Shown here: piece by piece, positions 18,023 to 27,034 of the stretch
How positions within the stretch are numbered: the stretch's first letter is position 1
Layout of the letters: every line of letters begins with the position of its first letter
NCBI RefSeq assembly: GCF_023073355.1
Contig: NZ_JADPJI010000005.1
Coordinates: forward strand, 1,922,001-1,986,000
Direction of reading: 5' to 3'
From: Bradyrhizobium sp. 199
GTDB lineage: Bacteria > Pseudomonadota > Alphaproteobacteria > Rhizobiales > Xanthobacteraceae
Length of the DNA: 64,000 nt
The notes under the pieces: model-generated
Databases searched by the model: none
Told to the model about the DNA's origin: nothing
What the model saw: only the letters and a program-made list of their open reading frames with translations
Made by a program: the position numbers and the translations under genes

Positions 18023-19615
18023 TCAAGCCCCCAGGAGCTCGCGAAGCTGCCGTTTCAGCACCTTGCCGTTGGCATTGCGCGGCAGCGGATCCGCCGTGAC
18101 CACCATCGTCTCGGGAACCTTGTAGTCGGACAGGCGCTCCGCACACCAGGTCCGCAGCGCCTCGACCGCGACCGGCTCCCGCGTCACCACCACGGCGTGG
18201 ACGCGCTCGCCGAGCACCGGACAGGCCTTGGCGATGATCGCGCTCTCGACCACGGCGGGATGGCCGGCCAGCACGGATTCGACCTCGGCCGAATAGATCT
18301 TCAGGCCGCCGCGATTGATCATGTCCTTCTGCCGGTCGAACACGCGGACGAACCCTTCCGCATCGACCGAACCGAGATCGCCCGAATGCCAGAAGCCGGC
18401 GGTAAAGCTTTCGGCGGTCGCCTTCGGGTTGTTCCAATAGCCCTTGATGACTGAGGCGCTCTGGATCCAGAGCTCGCCGATCTCGCCGCGCGGCAACTCG
18501 CGCCCATCCGAATCCATCGCCGCGATGCGGGCGCCAGGGCACGGCAGGCCGACGCTGTCGATATGGCTCTCGGTCAGCTCGCCTGGCATGATCGTCGACG
18601 GTGAGGTCGTCTCGGTCGCGCCGTAGCAGTTCATCAGCTTCAGGCCGGGAATCTTCGCCTTGAGCTTCTCGATGGTCGCAACCGGCATCGGCGCGCCGCC
18701 AAAACCGCCGATGCGCCAGCTCGACAGATCGTAGCTGTCGAAATCGGGCTGCAGCAGGCAGAGATTGTACATCGCCGGCACCATCACCGTGTAGGTGACG
18801 CGCTCGCGGGCGGCGAGCTTGAGGTAATTGGCCGCCTTGAATTCCGGCATGATGATCAGCGCGCCAGTGCTGCGGATCATCGTCGTGATGTTGGCGACGA
18901 CGCCGGTGACATGGCCGAGCGGCACGGCAGCGATCGAGCGATCCGCTTCGGTCAATTGCAGGCAGGACACGAACACCATCGAGGAATGGACGATGTTGCA
19001 ATGGGCCAGCATCGCCCCCTTCGGCTTGCCCGTGGTGCCGGAGGTGTAGAGGATCATCGCGGTGTCCTCTTCGCTGACCTCGACCGGCGCCAAGGCTGGC
19101 GGGCTGGCGGCGAGCGCGGTGAAGCGCGAGCGAGCCGGATCGTCGTCGAGGGCGATGCGGTGGATCAGATCGGGCACGTCCTGCGCACCCGGCAGCCGTT
19201 CGGCGAGCGCCGCCTCGTGGATCAGGATCTTGGCGCCGCAATCGGTGAGCACATAGGCGATTTCGGGCTTCTGCTGGCGCGTGCTGAGCAGCACGGTGAC
19301 CAGCCCCTCATGCGCGGCGGCGAAAAGCAGCAGCGGGAATTCGATGCGGTTGCCGAGCAGGATCGCGACGCGGTCGCCGCGCTGCAATCCCAGTTTGCGA
19401 AAACCCGCCGCGATCCGCCTCGCCTGCTCCACCGCCTGCCGCCAGCTCAGCCGGACATTGCCTGCGATCAGCGCCTCGCCATCGGCGTTACGGGCGCAGG
19501 CGTCCGTAATCATCGCCCAGAGGCTCGCCGGCCGGTCGCAAAAGGCCTGTAACACCCGATCGCCAAAGCGCGCCTCGAGTCGCATCGGCGGGATATGAGA
19601 TTGCGACCAGTCCAT
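18023..19615 (-). CDS. AMP-dependent acyl-CoA synthetase/ligase
   Basis: Activates a carboxylic acid as an acyl-adenylate and then an acyl-CoA. The 530 residues carry the A3 P-loop motif ILYTSGTTGKPKGAM, the A5-like NCYGATET, A7/A8 (GELWIQS, and FDRQKDMINRGGLKIY) and the catalytic A10 lysine in PRNANGKVLKR. The acid specificity is not readable; medium- to long-chain or aromatic acids are typical. I chose ATG 19615 (GAGG eight bases upstream) over an upstream in-frame ATG at 19669, which would add a 18-residue polar stretch. Confidence 0.9.
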   Translation of the reverse strand: MDWSQSHIPPMRLEARFGDRVLQAFCDRPASLWAMITDACARNADGEALIAGNVRLSWRQAVEQARRIAAGFRKLGLQRGDRVAILLGNRIEFPLLLFAAAHEGLVTVLLSTRQQKPEIAYVLTDCGAKILIHEAALAERLPGAQDVPDLIHRIALDDDPARSRFTALAASPPALAPVEVSEEDTAMILYTSGTTGKPKGAMLAHCNIVHSSMVFVSCLQLTEADRSIAAVPLGHVTGVVANITTMIRSTGALIIMPEFKAANYLKLAARERVTYTVMVPAMYNLCLLQPDFDSYDLSSWRIGGFGGAPMPVATIEKLKAKIPGLKLMNCYGATETTSPSTIMPGELTESHIDSVGLPCPGARIAAMDSDGRELPRGEIGELWIQSASVIKGYWNNPKATAESFTAGFWHSGDLGSVDAEGFVRVFDRQKDMINRGGLKIYSAEVESVLAGHPAVVESAIIAKACPVLGERVHAVVVTREPVAVEALRTWCAERLSDYKVPETMVVTADPLPRNANGKVLKRQLRELLGA

Positions 19616-19685
19616 CGGAACGTCCTCGGCGTCGTTTTGTCGGCTTCCGCGCACTTGTATGCGGATCACGTCTTGTGCTGACCGG

Positions 19686-20270
19686 CTAAACCCCGATGAC
19701 GGGAGCGCCGATCACGACCGGATGGAACGCGAAGGCCAGCGCCAGGTAGGCGACGACACCGACTGCGACGGCGATCAGATCGTTGGTGACGCCGCCGACG
19801 GGTATAGGCGGGCCGCCGGCGTCGCTGCGATGCTTCAGCGAGATGCGATCATACACCGCCCAAGCCAGGAACGAGCCGAACAGGATGATGGAGCCGAGGT
19901 CGCCATTGGCGAGCAGATGCGCCGCAGCCCACAGCTTGATGCCGGCCAGCATCGGATGCTTCAGCGTCGCATAGATGCGGCCGCGCAAATAAGAGGCGAC
20001 CACCAGGATCACCGCGGGCAGCATCAGCGCGATCGCAATGTGCTTCATCGCCTTCGGCGGATACCAGACGTCGATCCAGCCGGAGCTGCGGTAATGGGCG
20101 AAGCCCCAGATGATCAGCGCGAGCCCCGCGAGCGAGACCACGGTGTAGAGGATCTTGTAGGTCCCCTCGCCCAGCCTCGCAATGGCCCGCGCGCGCGCCT
20201 CACGTTTGGTGGTGAACACATGGGTCGCGAAAAACAGCACAAGCCCCAGGATCATGACCAGCAGACCCAC
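19686..20270 (-). CDS. NnrU family integral membrane protein
   Basis: The 194-residue protein has about six hydrophobic segments. The start is FFATHVFTT-like with a following cluster of basic residues. YLRGRIYATLKHPMLAGIKLWAAAHLLANG in the middle is the core NnrU signature. NnrU proteins are linked to denitrification in some bacteria, and to heme or isoprenoid chemistry by similarity to NnrU/isoprenylcysteine-methyltransferase-like proteins. The role here is unassigned. Start was set at GTG 20270 because GGGGAGG precedes it by five bases; the longer upstream frame encodes unrelated polar residues. Confidence 0.8.
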   Translation of the reverse strand: MGLLVMILGLVLFFATHVFTTKREARARAIARLGEGTYKILYTVVSLAGLALIIWGFAHYRSSGWIDVWYPPKAMKHIAIALMLPAVILVVASYLRGRIYATLKHPMLAGIKLWAAAHLLANGDLGSIILFGSFLAWAVYDRISLKHRSDAGGPPIPVGGVTNDLIAVAVGVVAYLALAFAFHPVVIGAPVIGV

Positions 20271-20408
20271 GACATCCTCCCCTTTAGCCGACGCCCTGCC
20301 TCTGAGGTACCATCGATTGGCCGCTGGTCGCAACTCGTGCTCCCCGTGGTGAGGAGGCGCGAAAGCGCCGTCTCGAACCATAGAGGCCCCGCTGCAACAC
20401 CCCTGCGT

Positions 20409-20450
20409 TCATCCTTCGAGACGCGCGTGAAGACGCGCTCGTCAGGATGA
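20409..20450. repeat. Short palindromic dispersed element
   Basis: TCATCCT at the left pairs with AGGATGA at the right, around GAGACGCGCG and GACGCGCTC. A related core (TTCGAAGACGCGCGTAGACGCGCTTG) is found inside the element at 36151-36322. It is located between the convergent-side ends of the NnrU-like gene and the exported protein gene. Confidence 0.55.
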
Positions 20451-20472
20451 TGGCCTACAGCAATCCTGGCGG

Positions 20473-21063
20473 CTACTTACCGAGCTCGCGATTATCGACA
20501 TAACGGATCGCGATCGGCCGGCCGGCCAAGGCACCACCGAGGCCGGCAGTGAATTTCAGCGGCAGACAGGCTTTCAGCGATGCGTTGATCGCGTTGAGAT
20601 AGGTGGTTCGGGTCTCTGCGGGCACGCCCGCAGTCACATATGTGAGGCGCGGCGGGCCGATCAGGCCACCCGCCTTGTTGAAGCTGAAGCGCACCGACAT
20701 CTGCATGCCCGCGCGGGCATTATCCGATGGCGGCGACCAGCAGCTGCGCAACTCGGCGAAGAGATCGCCGATCGTGTCAAGATCGTGATCGGGCTTCCGG
20801 TATTGGGCGCGGTCGGCCTCTAATGGAACGCTCTGGATGGTGAGCTGGAGGTTCTGGCCGTAAGGGTAATCGATCTCGGGAATGCAGGGGCCGGGCTCGA
20901 GCGGGCTGCAATAGGACGGCGTGCAGGGCCGTCCGTCGAGCACGCTGCACGGCTCGTGCGCAAACGGGATCGGATTGATCTGGCGGGGTCGCGCGTCGGC
21001 GCCGGCTGATACCGCCAGCAGGACAGGAATGAAGATGCCGCGCCACATGCTCTGAGCTCGCAT
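20473..21063 (-). CDS. Exported hypothetical protein
   Basis: The 196 residues start with a signal peptide (about residues 1-25, ending DARP). The proximal mature part is Cys/Pro-rich (CSVLDGRPCTPSYCSPLEPGPC). The C-terminal half, with VRFSFNKAGGLIGPPRLTYV and ACLPLKF, resembles the TonB-C-terminal fold found in many rhizobial periplasmic proteins. Function unknown. It is preceded by prfC on the same strand, 85 bp away. Confidence 0.65.
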   Translation of the reverse strand: MRAQSMWRGIFIPVLLAVSAGADARPRQINPIPFAHEPCSVLDGRPCTPSYCSPLEPGPCIPEIDYPYGQNLQLTIQSVPLEADRAQYRKPDHDLDTIGDLFAELRSCWSPPSDNARAGMQMSVRFSFNKAGGLIGPPRLTYVTAGVPAETRTTYLNAINASLKACLPLKFTAGLGGALAGRPIAIRYVDNRELGK

Positions 21064-21148
21064 TGTCGTCTAGACAGACGTGGCGTCGTGAATGAACGCG
21101 TCAAGCTCCCGGCTGTTCACATGCTCGCGCGCGAACGGCAGGCGTACC

Positions 21149-22771
21149 CTACCCCTTCTTCTTGACGTCCTTGACGTTGGTGAATTCGATGCCCTCGGCG
21201 CGCTCCTTGGTGTAGCCGAGATAGAACTCGTTCCTGGCCAGATACACGGGATCGCCATCCACATCGTCGGCGATGCTGGAGGTGTTGGCGCCGATGAAGG
21301 TGTCGAGCTTCTTGCGGTCCTCGGAGGAGACCCAGCGCGCCAGCTGGAATTCGCTGACTTCGAACTCGACCGGCAATGAATATTCCGCCTCCAGCCGCGC
21401 CTTCAGCACGTCGAGTTGCAGTGCGCCGACGACGCCGACCAGCGCCGGTGCGCCGTCGCGCGGGCGGAACACCTGCACCACGCCCTCTTCCGACATCTGC
21501 TGCAGCGCTTCCTTCAGCTTCTTCGCCTTCATCGCGTCGGTGAGACGGACGCGGCGGACGATTTCCGGCGCGAAGCTCGGCACGCCGACGAAATTGAAAT
21601 CCTCGCCCTCGGTCAGCGTGTCGCCGATGCGCAGCGTGCCGTGATTGGGGATGCCGACGACGTCGCCGGCGAAGGCTTCATCCGCGACCGAGCGATCCTG
21701 CGCGAAGAAGAATTGCGGGCTCGACAGCGGCATGCTCTTGCCGGTGCGCACCAGCTTCGCCTTCATGCCGCGGCTGAGCTTGCCCGAGCACAGGCGCGCG
21801 AAGGCGATCCGGTCGCGGTGGTTCGGATCCATGTTGGCCTGGATCTTGAACACGAAGGCGCTCATGCGCGGATCGGTGGCCTCGACCCTGCGCTGGTCGC
21901 TATCCTGCGCGCGCGGCTCGGGCGCGAACTTGCCGAGGCCTTCAAGGAGGTCGCCGACGCCGAAATTGCGCAGCGCGCTGCCGAAATAGACCGGCGTCAG
22001 ATGACCCTCGCGAAACGCTTCCAGCTCGAACGGTTTTGAAGCCGCGGTGACGAGCTCGAGCTCGTCCTTCACGGCGGACATGTCGAGATTGGCGTTGAGC
22101 TTGGCAAGTTCTGCGATCTCGATCTGCTGCGCCGCACCGGTCTTGGCGCCGCCGCCTTCGAGCAGGCGCACGCCGCCATTGGCGACGTCGTAGGTGCCGA
22201 GGAAGTCGCGGCCGCGGCCGACCGGCCAGGTCATCGGCGTGGTGTCGAGCGCCAGCGTCTTCTCGATCTCGTCGAGCAGCTCGAACACGTCGCGGCTTTC
22301 GCGGTCCATCTTGTTGATGAAGGTGATGATCGGGATGTCCCGAAGACGACACACCTCGAACAGCTTTCGAGTGCGCGCCTCGATGCCCTTGGCGGCGTCG
22401 ATCACCATCACGGCGGAATCGACTGCCGTCAGCGTGCGATAGGTATCTTCCGAAAAGTCCTCGTGGCCCGGCGTGTCCAGGAGGTTGAACACGAGCCCTT
22501 CGAACTCGAAGGTCATCACAGAGGTCACGACCGAGATGCCGCGCTCGCGCTCGATCTTCATCCAGTCCGAACGCGTGTTGCGCCGCTCGCCCTTGGCCTT
22601 GACCTGGCCGGCGAGATTGATGGCACCGCCGAACAGCAGCAGCTTCTCGGTCAGCGTGGTCTTGCCGGCGTCCGGATGCGAGATGATCGCAAACGTGCGG
22701 CGCCGCGCCACTTCAGCGGCAAGCGGGGAACGGGCCGGCGATTCGGCGGTGGTGGTGGCGATGTCGGACAT
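21149..22771 (-). CDS. prfC: Peptide chain release factor 3
   Basis: Ribosomal GTPase that recycles RF1/RF2 after termination. It has 540 residues. The G domain carries [24 protein letters not shown] and NKMDRE. Residues around 60-70 (ERGISV) form switch I. An elongation-factor-type domain II and a C-terminal RF3 domain ([18 protein letters not shown]) follow. Length matches the family. ATG 22771 begins [10 protein letters not shown], with a short flexible N terminus before the G domain. Confidence 0.95.
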   Translation of the reverse strand: MSDIATTTAESPARSPLAAEVARRRTFAIISHPDAGKTTLTEKLLLFGGAINLAGQVKAKGERRNTRSDWMKIERERGISVVTSVMTFEFEGLVFNLLDTPGHEDFSEDTYRTLTAVDSAVMVIDAAKGIEARTRKLFEVCRLRDIPIITFINKMDRESRDVFELLDEIEKTLALDTTPMTWPVGRGRDFLGTYDVANGGVRLLEGGGAKTGAAQQIEIAELAKLNANLDMSAVKDELELVTAASKPFELEAFREGHLTPVYFGSALRNFGVGDLLEGLGKFAPEPRAQDSDQRRVEATDPRMSAFVFKIQANMDPNHRDRIAFARLCSGKLSRGMKAKLVRTGKSMPLSSPQFFFAQDRSVADEAFAGDVVGIPNHGTLRIGDTLTEGEDFNFVGVPSFAPEIVRRVRLTDAMKAKKLKEALQQMSEEGVVQVFRPRDGAPALVGVVGALQLDVLKARLEAEYSLPVEFEVSEFQLARWVSSEDRKKLDTFIGANTSSIADDVDGDPVYLARNEFYLGYTKERAEGIEFTNVKDVKKKG

Positions 22772-22871
22772 GGCGGGAGCGTGTGGCAGGGAAACTGAGC
22801 CTGATCAAGCCTCATTTGGTGATTGCGGAGCCCCTCGGCCAGCCCCATATCGGGCCTGAGAAGATAGCCTT

Positions 22872-22941
22872 GGGAGGGACGGCCCTCCCGCTCATCAGCC
22901 GACAGCCGCGGGGACGACCCTGCCTTGAACGGAGGGTCGTC
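22872..22941 (+). promoter_or_regulatory. Guanidine-II (mini-ykkC) riboswitch for sugE
   Basis: Two hairpins with ACGR tetraloops stand in tandem: GGGAGGG-ACGG-CCCTCCC (22872-22889, perfect 7-bp stem) and GCGGGG-ACGA-CCCTGC (22908-22923, 6-bp stem with one G-U pair), separated by 18 bases. This pair of ACGR-loop hairpins just before a sugE start codon is the defining architecture of mini-ykkC RNAs, known guanidinium sensors. Downstream GGAGGG (22931-22936) is the ribosome binding site. GACGACCCT (22913-22921) is exactly complementary to AGGGTCGTC (22933-22941), giving a 9-bp competing helix that would hide it. Confidence 0.88.
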
Positions 22942-23256
22942 ATGGCCTGGAGCATCCTGTTCGTCGCCGGTCTTCTCGAGATTACCTGGGCGATCGGCCT
23001 GAAATACACCGAGGGCTTCACCAGGCTTGTTCCGTCCGTCGTCACGCTCGCGGCCATGGCCGGCAGCGTCATCCTGCTCGGACTTGCTCTCAAGTCGCTG
23101 CCCGTCGGAACCGCCTATGCAGTCTGGACCGGTATCGGCGCCGTCGGCACCGCGACGCTGGGCATGGTCCTGTTCGGCGAGCCGGCCACGGCCCTCCGCC
23201 TTGCCAGCATCGCCCTGATCGTCGCCGGGATTGCCGGACTGAAGCTCGTTACTTGA
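22942..23256 (+). CDS. sugE: Small multidrug resistance (SMR) guanidinium exporter SugE/Gdx
   Basis: The 104-residue protein has four hydrophobic helices. Glu13 in [16 protein letters not shown] is the substrate/proton-coupling acid of SMR proteins, and [23 protein letters not shown] is the family signature. Gdx proteins export guanidinium; this assignment is supported by the guanidine-II riboswitch directly upstream. Start ATG 22942 has GGAGG six bases upstream; an upstream in-frame ATG at 22783 lies in the leader and prefixes non-membrane sequence. It is convergent with and overlaps the stop region of pit by eight bases. Confidence 0.93.
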   Translation: MAWSILFVAGLLEITWAIGLKYTEGFTRLVPSVVTLAAMAGSVILLGLALKSLPVGTAYAVWTGIGAVGTATLGMVLFGEPATALRLASIALIVAGIAGLKLVT

Positions 23257-24256
23257 CGAAGATCTTGACCGCCCACCAGGTCAGCGCCGCGACGATGGCC
23301 GAGGCCGGCATCGTGATCACCCAAGCATAAACGATCGAGCTGGCGACATTCCAGCGCACCGCCGAGAGGCGTCTGGCGGCGCCAACGCCGACAATGGCGC
23401 CGGTGATGGTGTGGGTGGTCGAGACGGGAACTCCGAGGAAGGTTGCCATGAACAGGGTCGTGGCGCCGCCGGTCTCGGCGCAAAAGCCCTGCATCGGAGT
23501 CAGCTTGGTAATGCGCAGGCCCATGGTCCGAACAATGCGCCAGCCGCCCATCAGCGTACCCATGGCCATTGCGGCTTGGCACGACAGCACCACCCAAAAG
23601 GGCACGAAAAATTCGCCGCCAAGGTGGCCCTGCGAATACAGGAGCACGGCGATGATACCCATGGTCTTCTGCGCGTCGTTGCCGCCATGGCCGAGCGAGT
23701 AGAGCGAGGCGGAGGCGAATTGCAGGATGCGGAAGGCGCGATCCACGGCGAAAGGCGTTGAGCGCACCGAAGCCCAGGAGACGATCGCAACCAGCACCAT
23801 CGCGAGCAGGAAACCGACGAGCGGCGAGAGCACGATTGCGATCACCGTCTTGGACAATCCGCTCCAGACCACCGCCGAAATACCGGCTTTGGCCACGCCG
23901 GCACCAAACAAGCCGCCGATCAATGCGTGAGACGAGGACGACGGGATGCCGAGCGCCCATGTCACGAGGTTCCAGACGATGGCCCCGACCAGCGCTGCGA
24001 AGATCACCTGGGCATCAACGATCACGGGATCGATGATGCCGGTGCCGATGGTCTGGGCGACGTGCAGCCCGAACACCAGGAAGGCGACGAAATTGAAGAA
24101 CGCGGCCCAGAATACCGCGAATTGCGGCCGCAGCACGCGGGTCGAAACGATGGTCGCGATCGAATTTGCCGCGTCGTGCAAGCCGTTCAGGAAGTCGAAC
24201 AGCAGCGCGACGGCGATCAAGCCGACCAGGACGGGAAGACCCAACGCAGCATCCAC
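23249..24256 (-). CDS. pit: PiT family inorganic phosphate transporter
   Basis: The 335-residue membrane protein couples phosphate uptake to H+ (or a divalent-metal-phosphate complex). About ten hydrophobic segments are visible. The N-terminal repeat contains [19 protein letters not shown] and [18 protein letters not shown]. The C-terminal repeat has [16 protein letters not shown] and [18 protein letters not shown]. These are the duplicated PiT signatures. It lies 72 bp downstream of the DUF47 gene, with a palindromic element between them. Confidence 0.93.
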   Translation of the reverse strand: MDAALGLPVLVGLIAVALLFDFLNGLHDAANSIATIVSTRVLRPQFAVFWAAFFNFVAFLVFGLHVAQTIGTGIIDPVIVDAQVIFAALVGAIVWNLVTWALGIPSSSSHALIGGLFGAGVAKAGISAVVWSGLSKTVIAIVLSPLVGFLLAMVLVAIVSWASVRSTPFAVDRAFRILQFASASLYSLGHGGNDAQKTMGIIAVLLYSQGHLGGEFFVPFWVVLSCQAAMAMGTLMGGWRIVRTMGLRITKLTPMQGFCAETGGATTLFMATFLGVPVSTTHTITGAIVGVGAARRLSAVRWNVASSIVYAWVITMPASAIVAALTWWAVKIFVK

Positions 24257-24280
24257 GGCGCGGCCCTGCCCCTAAAGTTG

Positions 24281-24328
24281 GCGCATGATCGGAACGGAAA
24301 ACCGCTGCACACTTTTCCGGATCATGCG
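24281..24328. repeat. Dispersed palindrome GCGCATGATC...GATCATGCGC
   Basis: GCGCATGATC (24281-24290) and its complement GATCATGCGC, ending at 24329, enclose the AAAACCGC... loop region. The sequence matches, from memory, a palindrome common in Bradyrhizobium genomes. The element lies between the DUF47 gene and pit on the - strand and could alter read-through. It overlaps the DUF47 stop codon by one or two bases. Confidence 0.6.
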
Positions 24329-24973
24329 CTAAACCTGCTCGATGACGATGCTGTTGATCTCGTTCGCGACGTCGTCGAATCGATCGGCCACCTTCTCGAG
24401 GTGGTCGTAGATTTCGGCGCCGACGATGAAGTCCATCGCGTTGCCATCGCGATGCTTGAGAAACAGCTCCTTCAGCCCGATGTCGTGGAGATCGTCGACG
24501 CGGCCCTCCAGCTTGCCCAGCTCTTCCGTGATGGCGGTCAGCATGGCCACGTTCGGGCCGATCGACTGCATCAGCGGCAGCGCACGACCGACCAGATTGG
24601 CGCATTCGATCAGAAGCCCGCCGATCTCGCGCATCGGCGGCTCGAAGGTGCGGACCTCGAACAGCATCACGGCTTTGGCCGTCTGCTGCATCTGGTCGAT
24701 GGCGTCGTCCAGCGACGTGATCAGGTTCTTGATGTCGCCGCGGTCGAACGGGGTGATGAAGGTGCGGCGCACCGCCGTCAGCACCTCGCGCGTGATATTG
24801 TCGGCGTCGTTCTCGAACTGGTTGACACGCTGGCAATAGACCGGCGTCTCCTCGCCCCCGTTGAGCATGCTCTGGAGCGCGATCGAGCCCTGGATCACCG
24901 TCTGTGCATGCCGGTCGAACAGGTCAAAGAACCGTTCTTCCTTGGGCAGGAAAGCACGAAACCATCGCATCAT
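24329..24973 (-). CDS. DUF47 (PhoU-like) Pit accessory protein
   Basis: The 214-residue cytoplasmic helical protein is built of three-helix-bundle PhoU-like units, typical of the DUF47/YkaA family that partners with PiT transporters. Conserved charged motifs are visible (NQFENDADNITREV, TSLDDAIDQMQQTA, IYDHLEKVADRFDDVANEI). The gene is first in the pair, as in the orfA-pit unit of other rhizobia. Its function is probably to modulate phosphate transport. Confidence 0.85.
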   Translation of the reverse strand: MMRWFRAFLPKEERFFDLFDRHAQTVIQGSIALQSMLNGGEETPVYCQRVNQFENDADNITREVLTAVRRTFITPFDRGDIKNLITSLDDAIDQMQQTAKAVMLFEVRTFEPPMREIGGLLIECANLVGRALPLMQSIGPNVAMLTAITEELGKLEGRVDDLHDIGLKELFLKHRDGNAMDFIVGAEIYDHLEKVADRFDDVANEINSIVIEQV

Positions 24974-25128
24974 GGGGATAGGCTACCGGTTGGAAATGGC
25001 TCGGCCCGAGGGGCCGTTATGAAACTGTCATAGACCATTTTCGATCCGCGCGCGTGTCATCTCACGTCCGCGGAGCCGGATCATCCACCGGATTATCGCA
25101 CCAGTGGAATTGGTGCGATATCAATCAT

Positions 25129-26097
25129 TTAGAGGGATCGCCGGAAGTAATGGGCGATTTCGCCGATGACGCCGCGGCGGAAGGTGAGCACGCAGACCAC
25201 GAAGATCGAGCCCTGGATCACCGTCACCCACTGGCCGAAACCCGCCAGATATTGCTGCATGGCGATGATTACAAAAGCGCCGACCACCGGACCGAAGATG
25301 GTGCCGAGGCCGCCGACCAGCGTCATCAGCACGACCTCGCCCGACATCGACCAATGCACGTCGGTGAGCGAGGCGTTCTGCGCCACGAACACCTTCAGCG
25401 CACCGGCAAAACCGGCCAGCGTCCCCGACAGCACGAAGGCCAGGAACTTGTACTGGTCGGTCCGGTAGCCAAGCGAGATCGCCCGCGGCTCGTTCTCGCG
25501 GATCGCCTTCAGCACCTCGCCGAACGGCGAGTTGATGATGCGGAAGATCAGCAGGAATCCGGCGAGGAACCCGACCAGCACGACGTAATAGAGCACCGTC
25601 GGCTTGGACAGATCGAAGATGCCGAACATGCGTCCCTGCGGGATGCCCTGGATGCCGTCCTCACCGTGGGTGAACGGGGCCTGGAGGTAGATGAAGTACA
25701 GCAGCTGCGACAGCGCCAGCGTGATCATCGAGAAATAGATGCCCTGGCGGCGGATCGAGATAAAGCCGGTGATGAGCGAGAGCACGAAAGCCGCGGCGAT
25801 GCCGACGAGGATGCCGAGTTCGGGCGGCAACGCCCACACCTTCAGCGCATGCGCGCTGCAATAGCCGGCGGTTCCCAAGAACATCGCATGGCCGAACGAC
25901 AACAGGCCGCCATAGCCGACCAGCAGATTGAAGGCGCAGGCGAGCAATGCAAAGCACAGCGCCTGCATCACGAAGAACGGGTAGACTCCCGTGAATGGCA
26001 CCGCCGCGAGCAGCAGCGCCATCACCACGAACACAATCATCTCGTCGCGTATGGCGCGAGGGGTCACCGGCAGCGTGTCGTCCGTCAGGGTTGTCAT
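25129..26097 (-). CDS. livM: Branched-chain amino-acid ABC transporter permease LivM
   Basis: The 322-residue inner-membrane protein has about ten hydrophobic segments. It has the LivM-type coupling motif EVLKAIRENEPRAISLGYRTDQYKFLAFVLSG (EAA-like loop) and GLGTIFGPVVGAF. It pairs with LivH to make the translocation pore. It is the last gene of the livG-livF-livK-livH-livM unit and starts one base after the livH stop, implying translational coupling. Confidence 0.92.
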   Translation of the reverse strand: MTTLTDDTLPVTPRAIRDEMIVFVVMALLLAAVPFTGVYPFFVMQALCFALLACAFNLLVGYGGLLSFGHAMFLGTAGYCSAHALKVWALPPELGILVGIAAAFVLSLITGFISIRRQGIYFSMITLALSQLLYFIYLQAPFTHGEDGIQGIPQGRMFGIFDLSKPTVLYYVVLVGFLAGFLLIFRIINSPFGEVLKAIRENEPRAISLGYRTDQYKFLAFVLSGTLAGFAGALKVFVAQNASLTDVHWSMSGEVVLMTLVGGLGTIFGPVVGAFVIIAMQQYLAGFGQWVTVIQGSIFVVCVLTFRRGVIGEIAHYFRRSL

Positions 26098-26098
26098 A

Positions 26099-26962
26099 TC
26101 AGGCCGCCCTTCCCGTCAATCCCGTTGGCTTCACCAGGAGCACCAGCACCATCAGAACGAATACGACGGTGTTAGAGGCCTCGGGGTAGAAATACTTGGT
26201 CAGACCCTCGATCACGCCGAGCGCGAAGCCGGTGATGATGGAGCCCATGATCGATCCCATGCCGCCGATCACGACCACCGCGAACACGACGATGATGAGA
26301 TCCGCGCCCATCAGCGGGCGCACCTGGTTGATCGGCGCCGAAAGCACGCCCGCGAGCGCCGCAAGACCGACACCGAGGCCGTAAGTGAGCGTGATCATGC
26401 GCGGCACGTTGATGCCGAAAGCGCGCACCAGAGTGGGATTTTCGGTGGCGGCGCGCAGATTAGCGCCAAGCTGCGTCTTCTCGATCAGGAACCAGGTTGC
26501 AAGACACACGATCAGCGAGAAGATCACCACCCAGCCGCGATACACGGGGAGGAACATGAAGCCCAGATTCATGCCGCCCTTGAGCTGGTCCGGAATGGCG
26601 TAAGGCAGGCCAGAGGAGCCGAAATAGTTCTGGAACACGCCCTGCACGATCAGCGCGATGCCGAAGGTCAGGAGTAGCCCGTAGAGGTGATCGAGCCCGG
26701 TCAGCCATTGCAGCATGGTCCGTTCCAGAATCATGCCGAAGATGCCGACGATGATGGGCGCCAGCAACAGCGCCCACCAATAATTGATGCCGCCGAGGTT
26801 GAGGAGGAAGTAGGCGACGAAGGCGCCCATCATGTAGAGCGCGCCATGGGCAAAATTGATGATGTTGAGCATGCCGAAGATGACGGCAAGCCCGAGACTG
26901 AGCAGCGCGTAGAACGAGCCGTTGATCAGTCCCACCAGTAGCTGAGCGTATAGAGCCTGCAT
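26099..26962 (-). CDS. livH: Branched-chain amino-acid ABC transporter permease LivH
   Basis: The 287-residue permease begins MQALYAQLLVGLINGSFYALLSLGLAVIFGMLNIINFAHGALYM, the LivH signature. It has about eight hydrophobic segments and the cytoplasmic loop ENPTLVRAFGINVPRMITLTYG. I took ATG 26962 as start. The longer frame opens at a TTG (27016) that lies in the loop of the hairpin at 27001-27028, so it is unlikely to be used. Confidence 0.92.
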   Translation of the reverse strand: MQALYAQLLVGLINGSFYALLSLGLAVIFGMLNIINFAHGALYMMGAFVAYFLLNLGGINYWWALLLAPIIVGIFGMILERTMLQWLTGLDHLYGLLLTFGIALIVQGVFQNYFGSSGLPYAIPDQLKGGMNLGFMFLPVYRGWVVIFSLIVCLATWFLIEKTQLGANLRAATENPTLVRAFGINVPRMITLTYGLGVGLAALAGVLSAPINQVRPLMGADLIIVVFAVVVIGGMGSIMGSIITGFALGVIEGLTKYFYPEASNTVVFVLMVLVLLVKPTGLTGRAA

Positions 26963-27000
26963 CGATTTCGCACCCGGTCCCTTCGGCGTTCCCTGAAAGT

Positions 27001-27028
27001 CGCCCGCGAGCCTCAAGGCCCGCGGGCG
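27001..27028 (-). terminator. Stable intercistronic hairpin between livK and livH
   Basis: CGCCCGCGAGCC (27001-27012), TCAA, GGCCCGCGGGCG (27017-27028). On the - strand RNA this is a 12-bp stem with one G-U pair and a 4-nt loop. It stands after the livK stop, without a U-tract. It may stabilise the livK portion or cause partial termination, giving more binding protein than permease. Confidence 0.65.
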
Positions 27029-27034
27029 CTCATC

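Noticed and set aside
26963..27016. Longer livH start (TTG 27016)
   Set aside because: That codon is in the loop of the 27001-27028 hairpin, and the added residues do not resemble a LivH N terminus.
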